Source: Ophthalmolycus amberensis
Lineage: Eukaryota; Chordata; Actinopteri; Perciformes; Zoarcidae
NCBI GenBank assembly: GCA_024529925.1
Contig: JAFEUB010001521.1
Span: 682,501-746,500 of the forward strand
Reading direction: 5' to 3'
Length of the DNA: 64,000 bases
Notes under the pieces: model-generated
The model's database searches: none
Told to the model about the DNA's origin: nothing
Seen by the model: only the letters and a program-made list of their open reading frames with translations
Program-made: the position numbers and the translations under genes
In this document: one piece after another, positions 12,010-23,781 of the stretch
Layout: every line of letters begins with the position of its first letter
How positions within the stretch are numbered: position 1 is the stretch's first letter

Positions 12010-14420
12010 TTATTTACCTTTTCCTTTTTTGGGTGTCTTCCATTCGCTGTCGCTCCCTCCGCTGCCACCTTGACCCACCACCCCTCCTGAATTACCCCCT
12101 GCGTTCTTATTAACCTTGTTGTTTTTTTTGTCTTTCTCACCCTGACCACCCGAAGCTGAAGCAGATGGCTTGTTGTCGCTAGTAACAGAATCACCTGGGT
12201 CTTTGTAACAGGCGGGGTTGACTGTGTTTCCACCCATAGAGCAGCTTGTGCACTCCGTTGAGCCGTCGCAAAGGAAAATGTATTGCAGATCAATTATTTT
12301 CCCAAGCCGCTCAAGCGCTGCTTTGCGATCATTCACAGGTATGCGTGTACCATATCGCGGCTGGAATACCCTGGAAAACACAAAAGCGTAGTTGGTCCAG
12401 CGGTCAATCTTTTCTATGTCTTTGAGAATGCTCCCCCTACCGTTGGATGTACATTTATCAACACATGGGGAAGCATCAACGTAGAAAAGCAAGAGATCGT
12501 CTTTGTTCAGATTTGTTGTTAACTTGTCAAAGTTCTGCAGAACACGGTACTCGGCATGATCGGCTCCATTTCCAGTAACTCCATCAGGGCAGACTCTGTT
12601 AAGATCATCCCATGTCTTATAATTAGCACATGTAGTCTTAATGTTAACAAGACGCCGTTCTACATCTTCATAAGGACACTGATGCACAACATTGGGCCAC
12701 GTCAGAACTGTGGCTAACACCATCCTCGTGCCCCTGTAAACTTTACAACTTCTTGTCATCGAATCCGTCACTTTAACAGGAAAGTCAGCATTGTTACGGA
12801 AAGAGAATTCACTGATGTCGTACTTCTTGTTGTTGTATGGGATGCTCACAGCCAGACTGAACATGGGATATTTACTGTCAAAGGGAAGAGAAACACAAGC
12901 TGTAAAGCAGATGTTATTGAAAACAGTTTGTTAATAAAGTATAGGAACCAAATTAAACCGTAGACTCCAGTCACATGTTACTCCACACATCTGTTATTGT
13001 CTCTATCGTAGATTAAATATAGAAAGTCAAAATTGAATTGTTCGTCCAGAATTGTTTCTTAATATTGTGAATTAAAAAGCAGAATATGGAAAATCCTGGA
13101 GGGTAAACAGTACGTTCTGTCAGTCTGTGATGTGTGTTGTTATCGTCGTCTGTAGTCTTTTCTCTTTGCTATGAAACACATTTAAACTTTCATTTTGAAA
13201 AGTACTTTATGAGTAATGTTTACTTCTTCACCTCTTGATTTCGTGATTCTCCGTGGCTTTGTAGCTCGGTCTGTACCTGTCAAATGAAGACAAACACAAC
13301 ATGTCACTCATGTTTGATTGCTACAAACAGAACAGAAGTTCAGGAAGTCAGACAGATGGAAGGATGCACTGATCATAGAAATGACAGAAACACGCTGAAC
13401 ATGAGACGATCAACACACAACAGCACATTGTAATATATATTAAAATTCATATATTAAAAGTCCAATTCAGCATGAAAATGTTAAAAGCAAGAAGACGAGC
13501 AGCTCCTCTTACTGCTCATTCTTTATTAAATGAAACAGAATTACAAAGGAACTCGACTGTAGTTTGTCATGTTTAGAGGTTATTTAGTTTTTTATGAATT
13601 GTATTTTTATTTAAATGTGAACATTAAGCAGATATTAAATATATCAGACTTGTTTCACTCAAAGTCTTTTATCTTTAGAAATAATGAATCCAAGGGCAGG
13701 TGTTGCACTAAATAACAACAGAATGAAATAACAGAAGTAAAAGTAAGTAATTTAATTTATATCACAATGTTCTTCACAATTAAAGAGAGAAAAGCAAATA
13801 AAACACAAGGCAACAGACGTTAAAACATAAAAATATTACACATTAAATAAGAGACTAAAACTAAATCAAGTTTAAAACGACCTGCTTGTTAAAGGAGACG
13901 TGTAAAGACTCTGAGTGCCACCGACCCACAATGAAATAAGACCAGCAGCAGTTTTTGTGGGCGGCCTTGTTCAGATCCAACGAGCCAATCGGATCAGTTT
14001 AAAGACACAGGAGCTAACATGGAGCGTTTCAGACAGAGGGGGATCCAGGTCCATTAAGACAGACAGTATCAGACAAACAATGTGTTTCTTCAACATGAAT
14101 GCATGTAAACATGTTCCAGTAGAAACATGTATGAACCTGGAGATGAACACATGTCCCCTTTAAAGGTGTCCACAGTGTCTGCAGGTCTTAGATACAACGG
14201 GAGAGAACAGAACCGCAGGAACGTTGGCCGGGTTTAGTTCAGAGGAAAGAAGGATGAAGTCGATCAACCTGTCTGGTATTTAATACAAGCTGACTTACTT
14301 CTCCCAGAGCACATTAACGATTGTGGCAAGTTCTTTCAGGTCTGGTATGTCAAAAGCCGAACTCTTTCCAACAGACAGCAACAGGCCCAGCGTCACAGCC
14401 ATCCAGCACAGACCTGCCAT
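12010..14420 (-). CDS. Secreted AID/APOBEC-like deaminase (SNAD-like), copy 1
   Basis: Exons, minus strand: 14420-14299 (ATG directly after a CAG acceptor), 13276-13232 (45 bp) and 12874-12010 (TAA); all junctions phase 2, about 343 residues. Exon 1 encodes a signal peptide, MAGLCWMAVTLGLLLSVG, so the product is predicted to be secreted. The long exon has HAE (H162, E164), 27 residues, then PC-VDK-C (C193, C197). This fits the zinc-deaminase signature HxE-x(23-28)-PC-x(2-4)-C, with the strand LLLFYVDAS before it and YAFVFSRVF after it. A second cysteine cluster (CTSCSM) and a Gly/Ser/Lys/Asn-rich basic tail follow. A donor (AAAAG|GTAAAT) at the stop and an acceptor at 11857 would allow an alternative end, KKGKD. 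Substrate is unknown; enzymatic activity is inferred from residues only. Two non-coding 5' exons lie at about 15635-15579 and 15487-15455. Confidence 0.85.
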
Positions 14421-14790
14421 CTGAGCATGTTCAACAGACATCATCAGGGATAATAATGATTTACATTACAATCTCAAAATGTGTATAATCTGCAGCAGGT
14501 TTTAAATTAAAGCCAAGCTTCACCAGCACATATCACATTTCACCTGCATCGTGTCAACGTCTCATATTCAGCTTTTATGCTCATAATTAGATGCAACAAA
14601 AAAAAAGATGAGTAAAATGTGTAATTCCTTATTTAAAGTTTAGTGAGACAACAATAACGTGGAGAAATAAATCCAACAATTTGCGGATTCTTGAGAAATT
14701 TGAAAATAGTTCAAACTTTCATAATGTGTCTCTCATACTTGTCCCTCAGAAGAAAAGCCTCTCTGGGGCTGTTCTTTCATTAGATGTCAA

Positions 14791-15320
14791 ACAGTAACTA
14801 AGTACAGTTACTCAAGTACTTGTGTGAAAGTTTGAGGTACTTGTACTTTACTTGAGTATTTGTATTGTCTGCTACGTTTCACTTCTACTCCACTACATCT
14901 CTGAGGGACAAGTTGTACTTTTTACTCCACTACATTTATCTGACAGCTTCAACTATTTAACAAGTTCAGAAAAACAAAACACATACAATCAATAAATAAA
15001 TGATGATATTATTAATATAATAATGATTTATTGATCCCCAGGGGAAATGAACATGCTACCCAGTGGTATGTAATAGTAATATATAAAATATAGATGAACA
15101 TATAAATGCATCAATAGTTATAATCTAATAATATCATTTATTATTCTGAAATGGTCCATTCTGCATAATGAGTACTTTTACTTTTGGTACTTTGTTGTTA
15201 ATACTTGTGTATTTTTCCTGAAGTAACATTTTCATGCAGTACTTTTACTGGTAACAGAGTATTTCCACCGTGTAATATTGATATTTTTACATCAGTAAAA
15301 GTACTTCTTCCACCACTGCG
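14791..15320. mobile_element. Teleost MITE-like repeat (AGTACTT / GTGGTGGAA family), unit 1
   Basis: About 530 bp in the 5' intron of copy 1, from ACAGTAACTAAGTACAGTTA to CTTCCACCACTGCG, rich in inverted AGTAC motifs. Related copies are at 26545-27074, 46134-46654 and 57440-57895, with fragments elsewhere. No coding capacity; probably a non-autonomous DNA element. Confidence 0.7.
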
Positions 15321-15454
15321 TTAACTTTATACCAAAATATTCACAACATGGAAACCAAAAGTTTTGCAATTTCTTCAAAAGTTCACTTTCCAGAGAAAAG
15401 GGAACAAAAGCATTGATCAGAGTTAAACGGGGTCCGGATCATGAGGATGCTCAC

Positions 15455-15635
15455 CTTCACTGCTGCTGCCAACCAGATGTAAAAACCCTAAAACAGAAAC
15501 GACACAAAAAACAAATGTATTTTAAATCCGTATTTGAAGTTATAATTTGTTCTAAATCAACCAAGTGAAATCTAGTACCTGCTTTGGTGGAGAAGGATGT
15601 TTCTCAGCTGTTTCCTTCTCAAGGTGCTGCCGCAG
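15455..15635 (-). other. 5' UTR exons of deaminase-like gene 1
   Basis: Inferred first exon about 15635-15579 (donor GCAG|GTACTA) and a 33-bp second exon 15487-15455 (TTTTAG acceptor, GTGAGC donor). Neither contains ATG, so translation should start at 14420. The same splice sites are kept in copies 2 and 5. Confidence 0.6.
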
Positions 15636-15670
15636 TGAATGCAGTCAGAAGGAAGTGACCTTTTTATAAA
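15636..15670 (-). promoter_or_regulatory. TATA-type core promoter, copy 1
   Basis: Minus-strand TTTATAAAAAGGTCACTTCC (15670-15651) lies about 30 bp before the inferred first exon, with CTTCCTTCTGACTG next to it. The block is identical in copies 2 and 5 and recognisable in diverged copy 4. Confidence 0.7.
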
Positions 15671-15956
15671 GGAGAGCCGGACCACGGCCAAACCCTCCCA
15701 GTGGCCCCATGCCCTTATTTAAGCATGTCTCTGAGACACCATGAAGAAACAAGTTGAACGTCACACAACTGGTGTTGATCCGTAGCCCTGACTCTTAACC
15801 TTTGGAGGCCTATACTGACTGATTCAATGCTTCAGGGAGGCATTTGGGGTCGACGTAGTTGTACTCCTTATTAGTTACAATAAATAATTGATCATTATCA
15901 TCCTCCTCTGCTACTGTCTCTTCAGGTATAAGTTTCAACAAACAGAACTTAGCTAT

Positions 15957-17990
15957 CCATCCATCCATTTTCCTCCGCTTATCCGGGGTCGGGTCGCGGT
16001 GGCAGCAGGCCAAGCAGGCTGACCCAGACCTCCCTCTCACCGGTAACATGTTCCAGCTCATTCTGGGGGATCCCGAGGCGTTCCCAGGCCAGCTGAGAGA
16101 TGTAATCCCTCCAGCGTGTTCTGGGTCTTCCCCGGGGTCTCTTCCCAGTTGAACGTGCCTGGAAAACCTCCAGTGGGAGGCGTCCAGGAGGCATCCTAAT
16201 TAGATGCCCGAACCACCTCAGCTGACTCATTTTGACACGAAGGAGTAGTGGCTCGACTCCAAGTTCCCTCCTGATGTCCGAGCTCCTTACCCTATCTCTA
16301 AGGCTGAGCCCGGCTACCCTACGGAGGAAACTCATTTCGGCCGCTTGTAGCCGCGACCTTGTCCTTTTGGTCACGACCCAGAGTTCGTGACCATAGGTGA
16401 GGGTCGGAACGTAGACCGACCGGTAAATCTTCACCAAGACGGTCCGGTGCAGCGCCTGCTTTACTGCTGCAGCCGCACCGAGCCGCCTGTCGAACTCCCG
16501 CTCCATCTTACCCTCACTCGTGAACAAGACCCTGAGATACTTGAACTCCTTCGCTTGAGGTAGGCACTCCGTCCCCACCTGGAGGAAGCAATCCACCGGT
16601 TTCCGGCAGAGAACCATGGCCTCAGATTTGGAGGTGCTAACTCTCATCCCCGCCGCTTCACACTCGGCTGCAAACCGCCCCATTGAATGCTGGAGGTCAC
16701 GATCTGTGGAGGCTAACAGGACCACATCATCTGCAAACAGCAGAGAGGCGATCCCGAGACCCCCGAACCTGACGTTCTCCGCCCCCAGGCTGCGCCTAGA
16801 TATCCTGTCCATGAAAGTCACGAACAGGACCGGTGACAAAGGGCAGCCCTGGCGGAGGCCAACACTCACCGGGAACGTGTCTGACTTATTGCAGAGAATG
16901 CGAACACAGCTCCTACTGCAGTCGTACAGAGACCGGATGGCCCGTTGTAACGGGTCCGGCACCCCGTACTCCCGCAGCACCCCCCACAAGAACCCCCGAG
17001 GGACCCGGTCGAAAGCCTTCTCCAAGTCCACAAAGCACATGTAGACTGGTTGGGCAAACTCCCAGAACCCCTCCAGTAGTCTTGCGAGGGTAAAGAGCAG
17101 GTCCACTGTTCCACGACCTGGACAGAATCCGCACTGCTCCTCTTGAATCTGAGGTTCGACAAGCGGTCGGAGCCTCCTTTCCAGCACCCTGGCATAAGCC
17201 TTCCCCGGGAGGCTGAGTACACAGTGAATTCCCCATTGTCCATTGTTTGGTGCATAAGCACAAACAACAATCAGAGCCTTGCTCCCCGCAACCCGTAGGT
17301 GCATGGAGGCGACCCTCTCGTTCTCCGGGTAGAACTCCAACACAGCGGCACTCAGCCGGGGGGCTCATGAGTATCCCCACTCCCGCCCAGCGCGTCTCAC
17401 CCTGGGCAACTCCAGAAAAGGACAAAGTCCAACCACTCCCCAGGAGCTTGGTTCCAGAGCCAGCGCTGTGTGTGGGTGGAGGTGAGTCCAACTATATCTA
17501 GCTGGTACCGCTCCACCTCCTGCACCAGCTCCGGCTCTTTCCCCGCTAGCGAGGTGACGTCGCCCAGGCCCCCAGCCTGGGCCCCCAGCCCGGCCCGGCC
17601 CGCCGCCCGGTCTGCATTGCACCCGACCCCGATGCTTGTCCCTGCGGGTGGTGGGTCCACAGGGTGGCTGCTCCACGTTGTTTCTTCGGGCTGAGCCCGA
17701 CCGGGCCCCATGGGCGAAGGCCCGGCCACCAGACGCTCGCCAATGAGCTCCCCTCCTGGGTCTGGCTCCGGGAGGGTGCCCCAGTTTTCCTATTCCGGGC
17801 GAAGTGGCTGAAGACCGTGGGCTGCTTTTCATCAGGGTTATTTCGAACCGCTCTTAGTCTGGGCTCTCCCCTGAGACCTGTTTGCCTTGGGAGACCCTAC
17901 CAGAGGCTACTGCCCCGGACAACATAGCTCCCAGGATCACTGAGCCACTCAAACTCCTCCACCACGTTAAGGTGGCGATTCGCGGAGGAG
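15957..17990 (-). mobile_element. Rex3-like RTE retrotransposon, internally deleted, unit 1
   Basis: 2034 bp flanked by the direct repeat CTTAGCTAT (15948-15956 and 17991-17999). The minus-strand frame 17343-15979 encodes a reverse transcriptase with LEKAFDRVPRG, LRQGCPLSPVLF, the FADD catalytic motif in LLFADDVVLLAS, and a C-terminal RGRPRTRWRDYISQLAWERL. The 3' end is a short GATG-type tail (CCATCCATCC on +), as in Rex3. Upstream, the endonuclease region is present but frameshifted, and sequence between the endonuclease (CAYAPNN) and the RT is missing, so the copy is inactive. Unit 5 shows the empty site at about 47280. Confidence 0.88.
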
Positions 17991-18040
17991 CTTAGCTATA
18001 CGGCTCCTTCAACTGGACCTTTTAGTCTCTTTTAAGTTGT

Positions 18041-18115
18041 CCCAGTTGAACGTGCCTGGAAAACCTCCAGTGGGAGGCGTCCAGGAGGCATCCTAATTAG
18101 ATGCCCGAACCACCT
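18041..18115. repeat. 75-bp filler copied from the Rex3 element, unit 1
   Basis: Identical to 16144-16218 inside the adjacent Rex3. It occupies the place where unit 5 has about 515 bp of other sequence (47334-47850). See findings. Confidence 0.9.
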
Positions 18116-19028
18116 AGATGTTTTTACCACAACATGAACAGATATTAGAGATGAACTATGAGCCATTAACACTCGCTCATCGTCTCAGAGCTTCCTTCAG
18201 ACACAATGTGACTAACCAGCTGTGATCAGCTGAGCCTTCCAGTTAACCAGACTTACTCTACTACATGTCAGAGGGAAATGATGGACTGTTTTACTCCACT
18301 ACAGTTATTTAACAGCCACTAGCAGCTCTGGCTGGGCAGTTCATCAGTGTGACAGTTTTGTTTCGCTGCTTTTTGAACGATCCTTGTGGAGCTCTTGCTT
18401 TAATCATAGAAAATGTTTTGTGTTTTAGGTTCGGTGTCAAAATCTGCTCTTCATGCCGACTCATTGTAGCAGAAACAGAAGAGGGAAGTCAGCTTCACTG
18501 AGGTTACTCAACAGCGGAGGTGTGAAGGAGAGAGATATCAAACTACTTCCTGTTTTTTCTTAAGGCAACTCACATGTTTAGAACATTTTTACCAGTTTCC
18601 TTTTTTCCCCCTTTAGCCTCGTCATCATGACTTGAAGATTAAAGATGGAGTTTTCAGCAGAAGGTCAAAACATAAAACAGTGTACCTCTATATTTCAATC
18701 AGGAGACAAGTGAATGATTAGTTAACATTTGTTATGACAGATGCTGCGTTAATGAGTTACACAGAAATTCTTTGGCGCTTGAACTCAACGAGGAGATTTG
18801 TGATCGCCCTGAGCGGCAACGATATGAGTCCAGACACTGGTGGTGACGGTGGCTGATGAGGTTGATCGAAAGATGAGTTGATGAAGATTGGGCGGAGATG
18901 GGGAGGTGGAGGGTTGCGTAACAGCAGCTTGAACGAACTGAAGGTGGAGAGACAATCATATTTAAAGAAACAGCAGCCAGATGACAGGCTGACGATGTCC
19001 TTGTGTCGTTGTGCTATTGGCTATAGAG
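18116..19028. other. Spacer upstream of copy 1, shared by units 1, 2 and 5
   Basis: No gene recognised. Homologous to 29870-31159 and 47850-49960. Units 2 and 5 contain an internal partial repeat of about 400 bp (a second AGCAGCTCTGGCTGGGCAGT-like block) that unit 1 lacks, consistent with deletion between direct repeats. Confidence 0.6.
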
Positions 19029-20401
19029 CAGTGTGTTTCAACCTTTTCTGAGCCGCGGCACACTTTCTACATTAAAAAGATCCCGCGGCACACCAACAAC
19101 CAAAGACGTTACAAAATGACACCTTTTAGCATAATACAGCATATATGCCATGATGTCAAACTCAACCACAGAGAGGGCCAAAACTAAACATTGGGACTAC
19201 GTTGAGGGCCAAATAGAGTCACCATTTAATAAACTGGATACAAGGGATATTGGACAAAGTGCAAAAAGAATACATGTTTAGGTAGGCTACATTATTTTAT
19301 GCAGATGTGCCAGAGCCAGATGTTTGGCATCTTTTCTTGGCTGCCAGTTCATTAATGTCTGGGGTTAGGTTCTGTGGAAACCCTCACGATGGAGTGAAGG
19401 TGTATCAGTGAGACGACTCCTGTGTGGGTTTGTGTTCATCTTCATCACAGACAACAGCTGCTCACACAGGTATGTGCTTCCGAACGTGCAGAGCATTTGA
19501 GCAGCATGTAGGCGGAGTTGAGGCATCGTTTCGGGGGTGAAGCTTGGAAACTGCAGCGCCCTCAGAGTCAAACTTTGCCTTGAGTGGAACACAGCGGTGG
19601 AGACTTTTACTGCCTCACACGTGTCTGTGATCACACGTGTCTGTGATCACACGTGTCTGTGATCACACGTCCCCGTCCCTGAAGCTGCAGGTTTAGCGCA
19701 GTGAGATGCTTCGTTATTGTTGTGGAAGATTTCTAAGTTAATCGGGAGAAGAGCGTTTTGTTCACAGATCAATAATAAAGTCTTAACAAGATTCAAAGTT
19801 GTCTCTTTCCGTTTATTTTCTTGCAAGAGGGAAGACAATACCACAGCTACATATTCAGTAGACTGTGGCAAAGCTTCGACTAAGTTCAACATTCAACATC
19901 ATTGTATGCAGACAGAGGTTCAGGCCTTTAGATAAAACATTCATAGGGGAGTACAGGTCTTTTGACACAGGCTGGCTTGATCTGCTCATCTGGAGTCTGC
20001 CAGGTGCGTTCAACTGAGAGTCACTTCCGGTTTCAAGTTCTGTCTCTAACTTGCCATACAGACAAAGAAGACGGTGTGTCAGCTCTGTGGTGTGGCGGGC
20101 CGGTTATGATGAACATGATATTTTCTGGCGGGCCGTTGTACCGAGGAACGGATATATTCTGACAATTTAATGACAAGTCTCTCAATGTGTTGATCCTCAC
20201 GAGGCTTTTCATCTGGGTTATTTTGTCCAGGGCCCAGTTCAGACTCTGCATTTTTCCTTTTCAAATATTTCCCCATCGCTGTTCGTCTCGTCGCCACAAA
20301 TTCTCCCGCGCGTCATTTCAGTCTACTGTCCTAAACGTCATTACTGCGCTATACTGCCACCCACTGGCATGGAAGAGTATTTATTACTTAGCCACTTAGG
20401 T
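19029..20401 (-). mobile_element. Degenerate hAT transposon, truncated (unit 1)
   Basis: Begins with CAGTGTGTTTCAACC and a GCGGCACAC end region. The minus-strand frame around 19634-19365 has FGSTYLCEQLLSVMKMN followed by HRSRLTD, the C-terminal dimerisation region of hAT transposases. Other frames are broken. It stops at the unit 1/unit 2 junction; the complete copy is at 31160-32643. Confidence 0.75.
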
Positions 20402-20409
20402 TAATAACG

Positions 20410-20440
<31 letters not shown>

Positions 20441-22164
20441 GTGTCCGACAGCACTGATCCTCCATCACCAGTAAACGGTTAAGACGAGGCGAGCAGCGCA
20501 GCATGGTACTATACTTTGTAAACTGTATAATGCAAGTTTTTTTTTGCTGTTTTTGTTTTGCAGACAATGTTATAAAAAATGGAAAGGTTCATGGTTACCT
20601 GCCCCCCCCCCCCCCTGTTCAGTCAGAGTTTGTATAGTTTGAATCATCAACATATTTGATCTCCTGGTTCTCTATCAGCCTCCAATGAAGTGAAGATATC
20701 AGCGTTTTATAACTAATCACATGCTGTGATTTATTGAAATGTTGAGATGATCTTTTATTCTGAGAGAAAGAAAACAAAAAGGATCACAACACTCGACTCT
20801 TCGGGGCCTTTGTGTTTCCTCCATTGTGACGTAACATCAGGACTCTGATGAGGGCGGAGAGACGCATCGACTGGACTCCGCTGTCAGACCTGGAGGCCTT
20901 AAATCGGTTCGACTGGTTTGCAGTAAATATTTAACACTGACGTGAAAATAGTTGATTTCCACATAACGTCTAATGTGACAGATTATGCAGACTTGTTGAG
21001 CGAGTATATCTATATAGAATTTACAATTTGATGTGGTTTTTGAAAAACATACCGACCCGAGTCGTCCAACCTGTCGAGACCCCCCCCCCCCCCCCCCCCT
21101 CTCTAACATTTGTTGTTGTTTTTCTTTTGTTTCTTTTTTGTTTAAAACTACAGTCGGTGTTCATTAAAGTGAAAAAGGATTATAAAAACAAACATGTGGA
21201 AAATGATTGAGGTGTGAATGCCTGGAGGGGATGATCATATATCTATATATACATGTAGATCTTTATCTATAGATCTATATCTATAGATAAAGATCTATCT
21301 GCTGAATTTCACCTACTGAGAGAAGAATGTTTCCAGATGGAAGCCGATGACGACATAGAGCAGACGTGAACACATTGTGGTTTCATAACGCGTTTGTTGA
21401 GACATTTGGTTCTGAGTTTGCGTTGATCGTGCAGATGTTTAATGTTTATTTGTCGGTTTATTTTCTTCTTCTGATGAATCATAATTTAGTTGAAGGTGTG
21501 GGAGTCTCTGTGGTTCTGACTTAAAGAGGAGGAGCTGAGGACAGCTTTGACTTCAGTCCAATAAAGCAACACTTGCTCCAGTTATCCGTCTGACTGTCCG
21601 TATCTCGTCTGCTTTCCTTCACTGAAGGGAACGAGAAGGGAACGAGTGGTCAGAGACTCTTAAGACGTCCTGAGGTTGTGTGGAGCAGCTATAGTGCTGA
21701 TTCAATACATTGACCCTAAATGAAAGAAGACCGAGAGAGATGAGGAAGAACATGCAGCTATGTGAGAAATGATTTCTCTTATCGGTGCATGAGAGTAGTC
21801 GCACAGCTGCCGTCTCTTCACAATAACTGTGTTTTAAGAGTTCTTTATTGTTCAGCAATGAAGTTATCTTCATCAAATGTCCTCGATATTTATTAGACAT
21901 TCTGACACATTTCTGCAAATATTGCTAATTGTTAGATAAAAAGAAAAATACCACGACCCCATTCTATGGAGCCCCAAAGAGATCAATAATACATATAACA
22001 TGAAATAAGGGAAATATATAGTGCTCCAGGTTTCTCAATGTGTCGGACCACGATGATACTCAAATAACTGAGGCACTACAACGACCTGATCATAATACAG
22101 ATGCAGATTCACTCATGCAAAATAATTAAAAAGAGAGAAGACGATAATAGAAAGGTGTTGTCTA

Positions 22165-23407
22165 CAGTGGCAGCTGGCCAATAGAGGGCCATGGGGCGTG
22201 GCCCCAACTTGAGCCACAAAAAATAATAAATTATACAAATTGTCAATATTTGTGTTTTTGAAATATAGAATGTACCCAGTAGTATTTGTAAAATGTGATA
22301 TCTGCGCAAAATATATGCTTTTCCTGCTCGTTCGGGCCATCGAGAGATCACCCACAGGAGGCGGGTCTATGAAGCAGTTTAGCCAATTGCTGATTAAAGA
22401 CATAAATGAGTGACATACAATTTAGCCAATCAGCGTCCTCAAATACATTCAGCTCGGCCCCGAGCTTGCACGTCATCGTCAGGAGAAGTCTCCACAGGCA
22501 AGACCCGTTTGAGAGGAGAACTTTTGCGGAGAAACTGCAGATGAAAGCTGATCCCAGATCAGCCTGACCTCACAATCAGACAGCAGACTAGCGGGATGAC
22601 GTCATGCTAATAACTTATTTAGCTTTTTAAAACAACGGGGACAGATCCAGCACGGAGAGTAACGGGAGTGAGTGATGAGGAGGTAAGGAAACATGAGAAC
22701 ACCAGGGTAGGGAGTGAGGGATGAGGAGGTAAGGAAACATGAGAACACCAGGGTAGGGAGTGAGGGATGAGGAGGTAAGGAAACATGAGAACACCAGGGT
22801 AGGGAGTGAGGGATGAGGAGGTAAGGAAACATGAGAACACCAGGGTAGGGAGTGAGGGATGAGGAGGTAAGGAAACATGAGAACACCAGGGTAGGGAGTG
22901 AGGGATGAGGAGGTAAGGAAACATGAGAACTCTGTCAGCTATTCGGCAAAGTGAACATCTTTTCTTCTACATAGCTGTCCTCAGTCTCATCTGCTTAACT
23001 TGGTCATGGAGGCATCAACATGTAATAGAGATGTTAAATTAACAGTGAAAACTCATCATAGCTTAATTTAACATCAGTATTCATAATTACACTTCATGTT
23101 TACTTCTCCTGATCTTTACCTCCTATAACAAGGTCCATAGGGGCATCTCAATAAATAAACATGTTATATTATATTATATTTTATATATATGTGTGTATTT
23201 TATATTATGCTGAATAGAGTGACATTAATAAGATCTCCTGACGTGTTTGTCAAAGTGTTATTTACTGCTTTTTATCGTGTTGGAATAAATGTTAAATATT
23301 TAACTGCAAAGTGTTTGATACCTTAATTATTTTGCATTAAATCATTCTGGGATGTTTGCTGCAGTTGATTGGAGGGCTCTACCTCGAACATTTTCCAGCC
23401 GCCACTA
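22165..23407. mobile_element. hAT-like non-autonomous element, unit 2
   Basis: Copy of 10325-11635 with the same ends. The left target duplication has mutated to GTTGTCTA; the right one remains GTTATCTA at 23408-23415. Confidence 0.75.
22677..22930. repeat. 46-bp minisatellite, 6 copies
   Basis: Same unit as at 10856; starts at 22677, 22723, 22769, 22815, 22861 and 22907 (last partial). Confidence 0.95.
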
Positions 23408-23529
23408 GTTATCTATGAGACACGTTGAACTGTTTCACCAGAAGATCCAAACTGTGAGATGAGGGTTGTTGTTCTGCCTGCTCTCTAAAATGACACACAC
23501 ACACATCAGAGTTGATGCTGAGCCAAAGC

Positions 23530-23535
23530 TTTAAT
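23530..23535 (-). terminator. Poly(A) signal ATTAAA, deaminase-like gene 2
   Basis: Same context as copy 1. Confidence 0.65.
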
Positions 23536-23781
23536 GAGAGAGAACAGAACACTTTACAGAGGTTCAGTTTACAGTGACAGGAGGAAACACTGAGCTTCAT
23601 TTACAGCGGACTTCCTTTTTATCTTTAATCTGAAACAAAATGAAAATCCCCTCTGAGTATCACAGAGTATCACAACCTGTCAATGGTGGAAAGTTTGCGC
23701 TTGCTAGTTGCTTCCCTGCAGCTGCTATTACGGACCTCGAAGCCACTTTATGAGGAGGAAACACCTTCACCGTAGGTAGTC

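Larger units (their letters stand above)
8374..20401. repeat. Segmental duplication unit 1
   Basis: About 12 kb direct repeat of unit 2 (20402-32655), starting inside the NPEPPS 3' UTR. Order: UTR segment, 1.3-kb hAT-like element with minisatellite, deaminase-like gene 1 (-), MITE in its intron, Rex3 element, spacer, truncated hAT element. Outside the deaminase coding exons the two units differ only by scattered substitutions and small indels. The junction with unit 2 falls inside the hAT element at about 20395-20402. Confidence 0.9.

Noticed and set aside
13915..14163. 82-codon plus-strand frame repeated at 25666 and 45227
   Set aside because: Inside the deaminase intron; identical only because the unit was duplicated.
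16616..17501. Plus-strand frames of 84-142 codons over the Rex3 element (also 28370-29255)
   Set aside because: Antisense shadows of the reverse transcriptase frame; no splice or promoter support.
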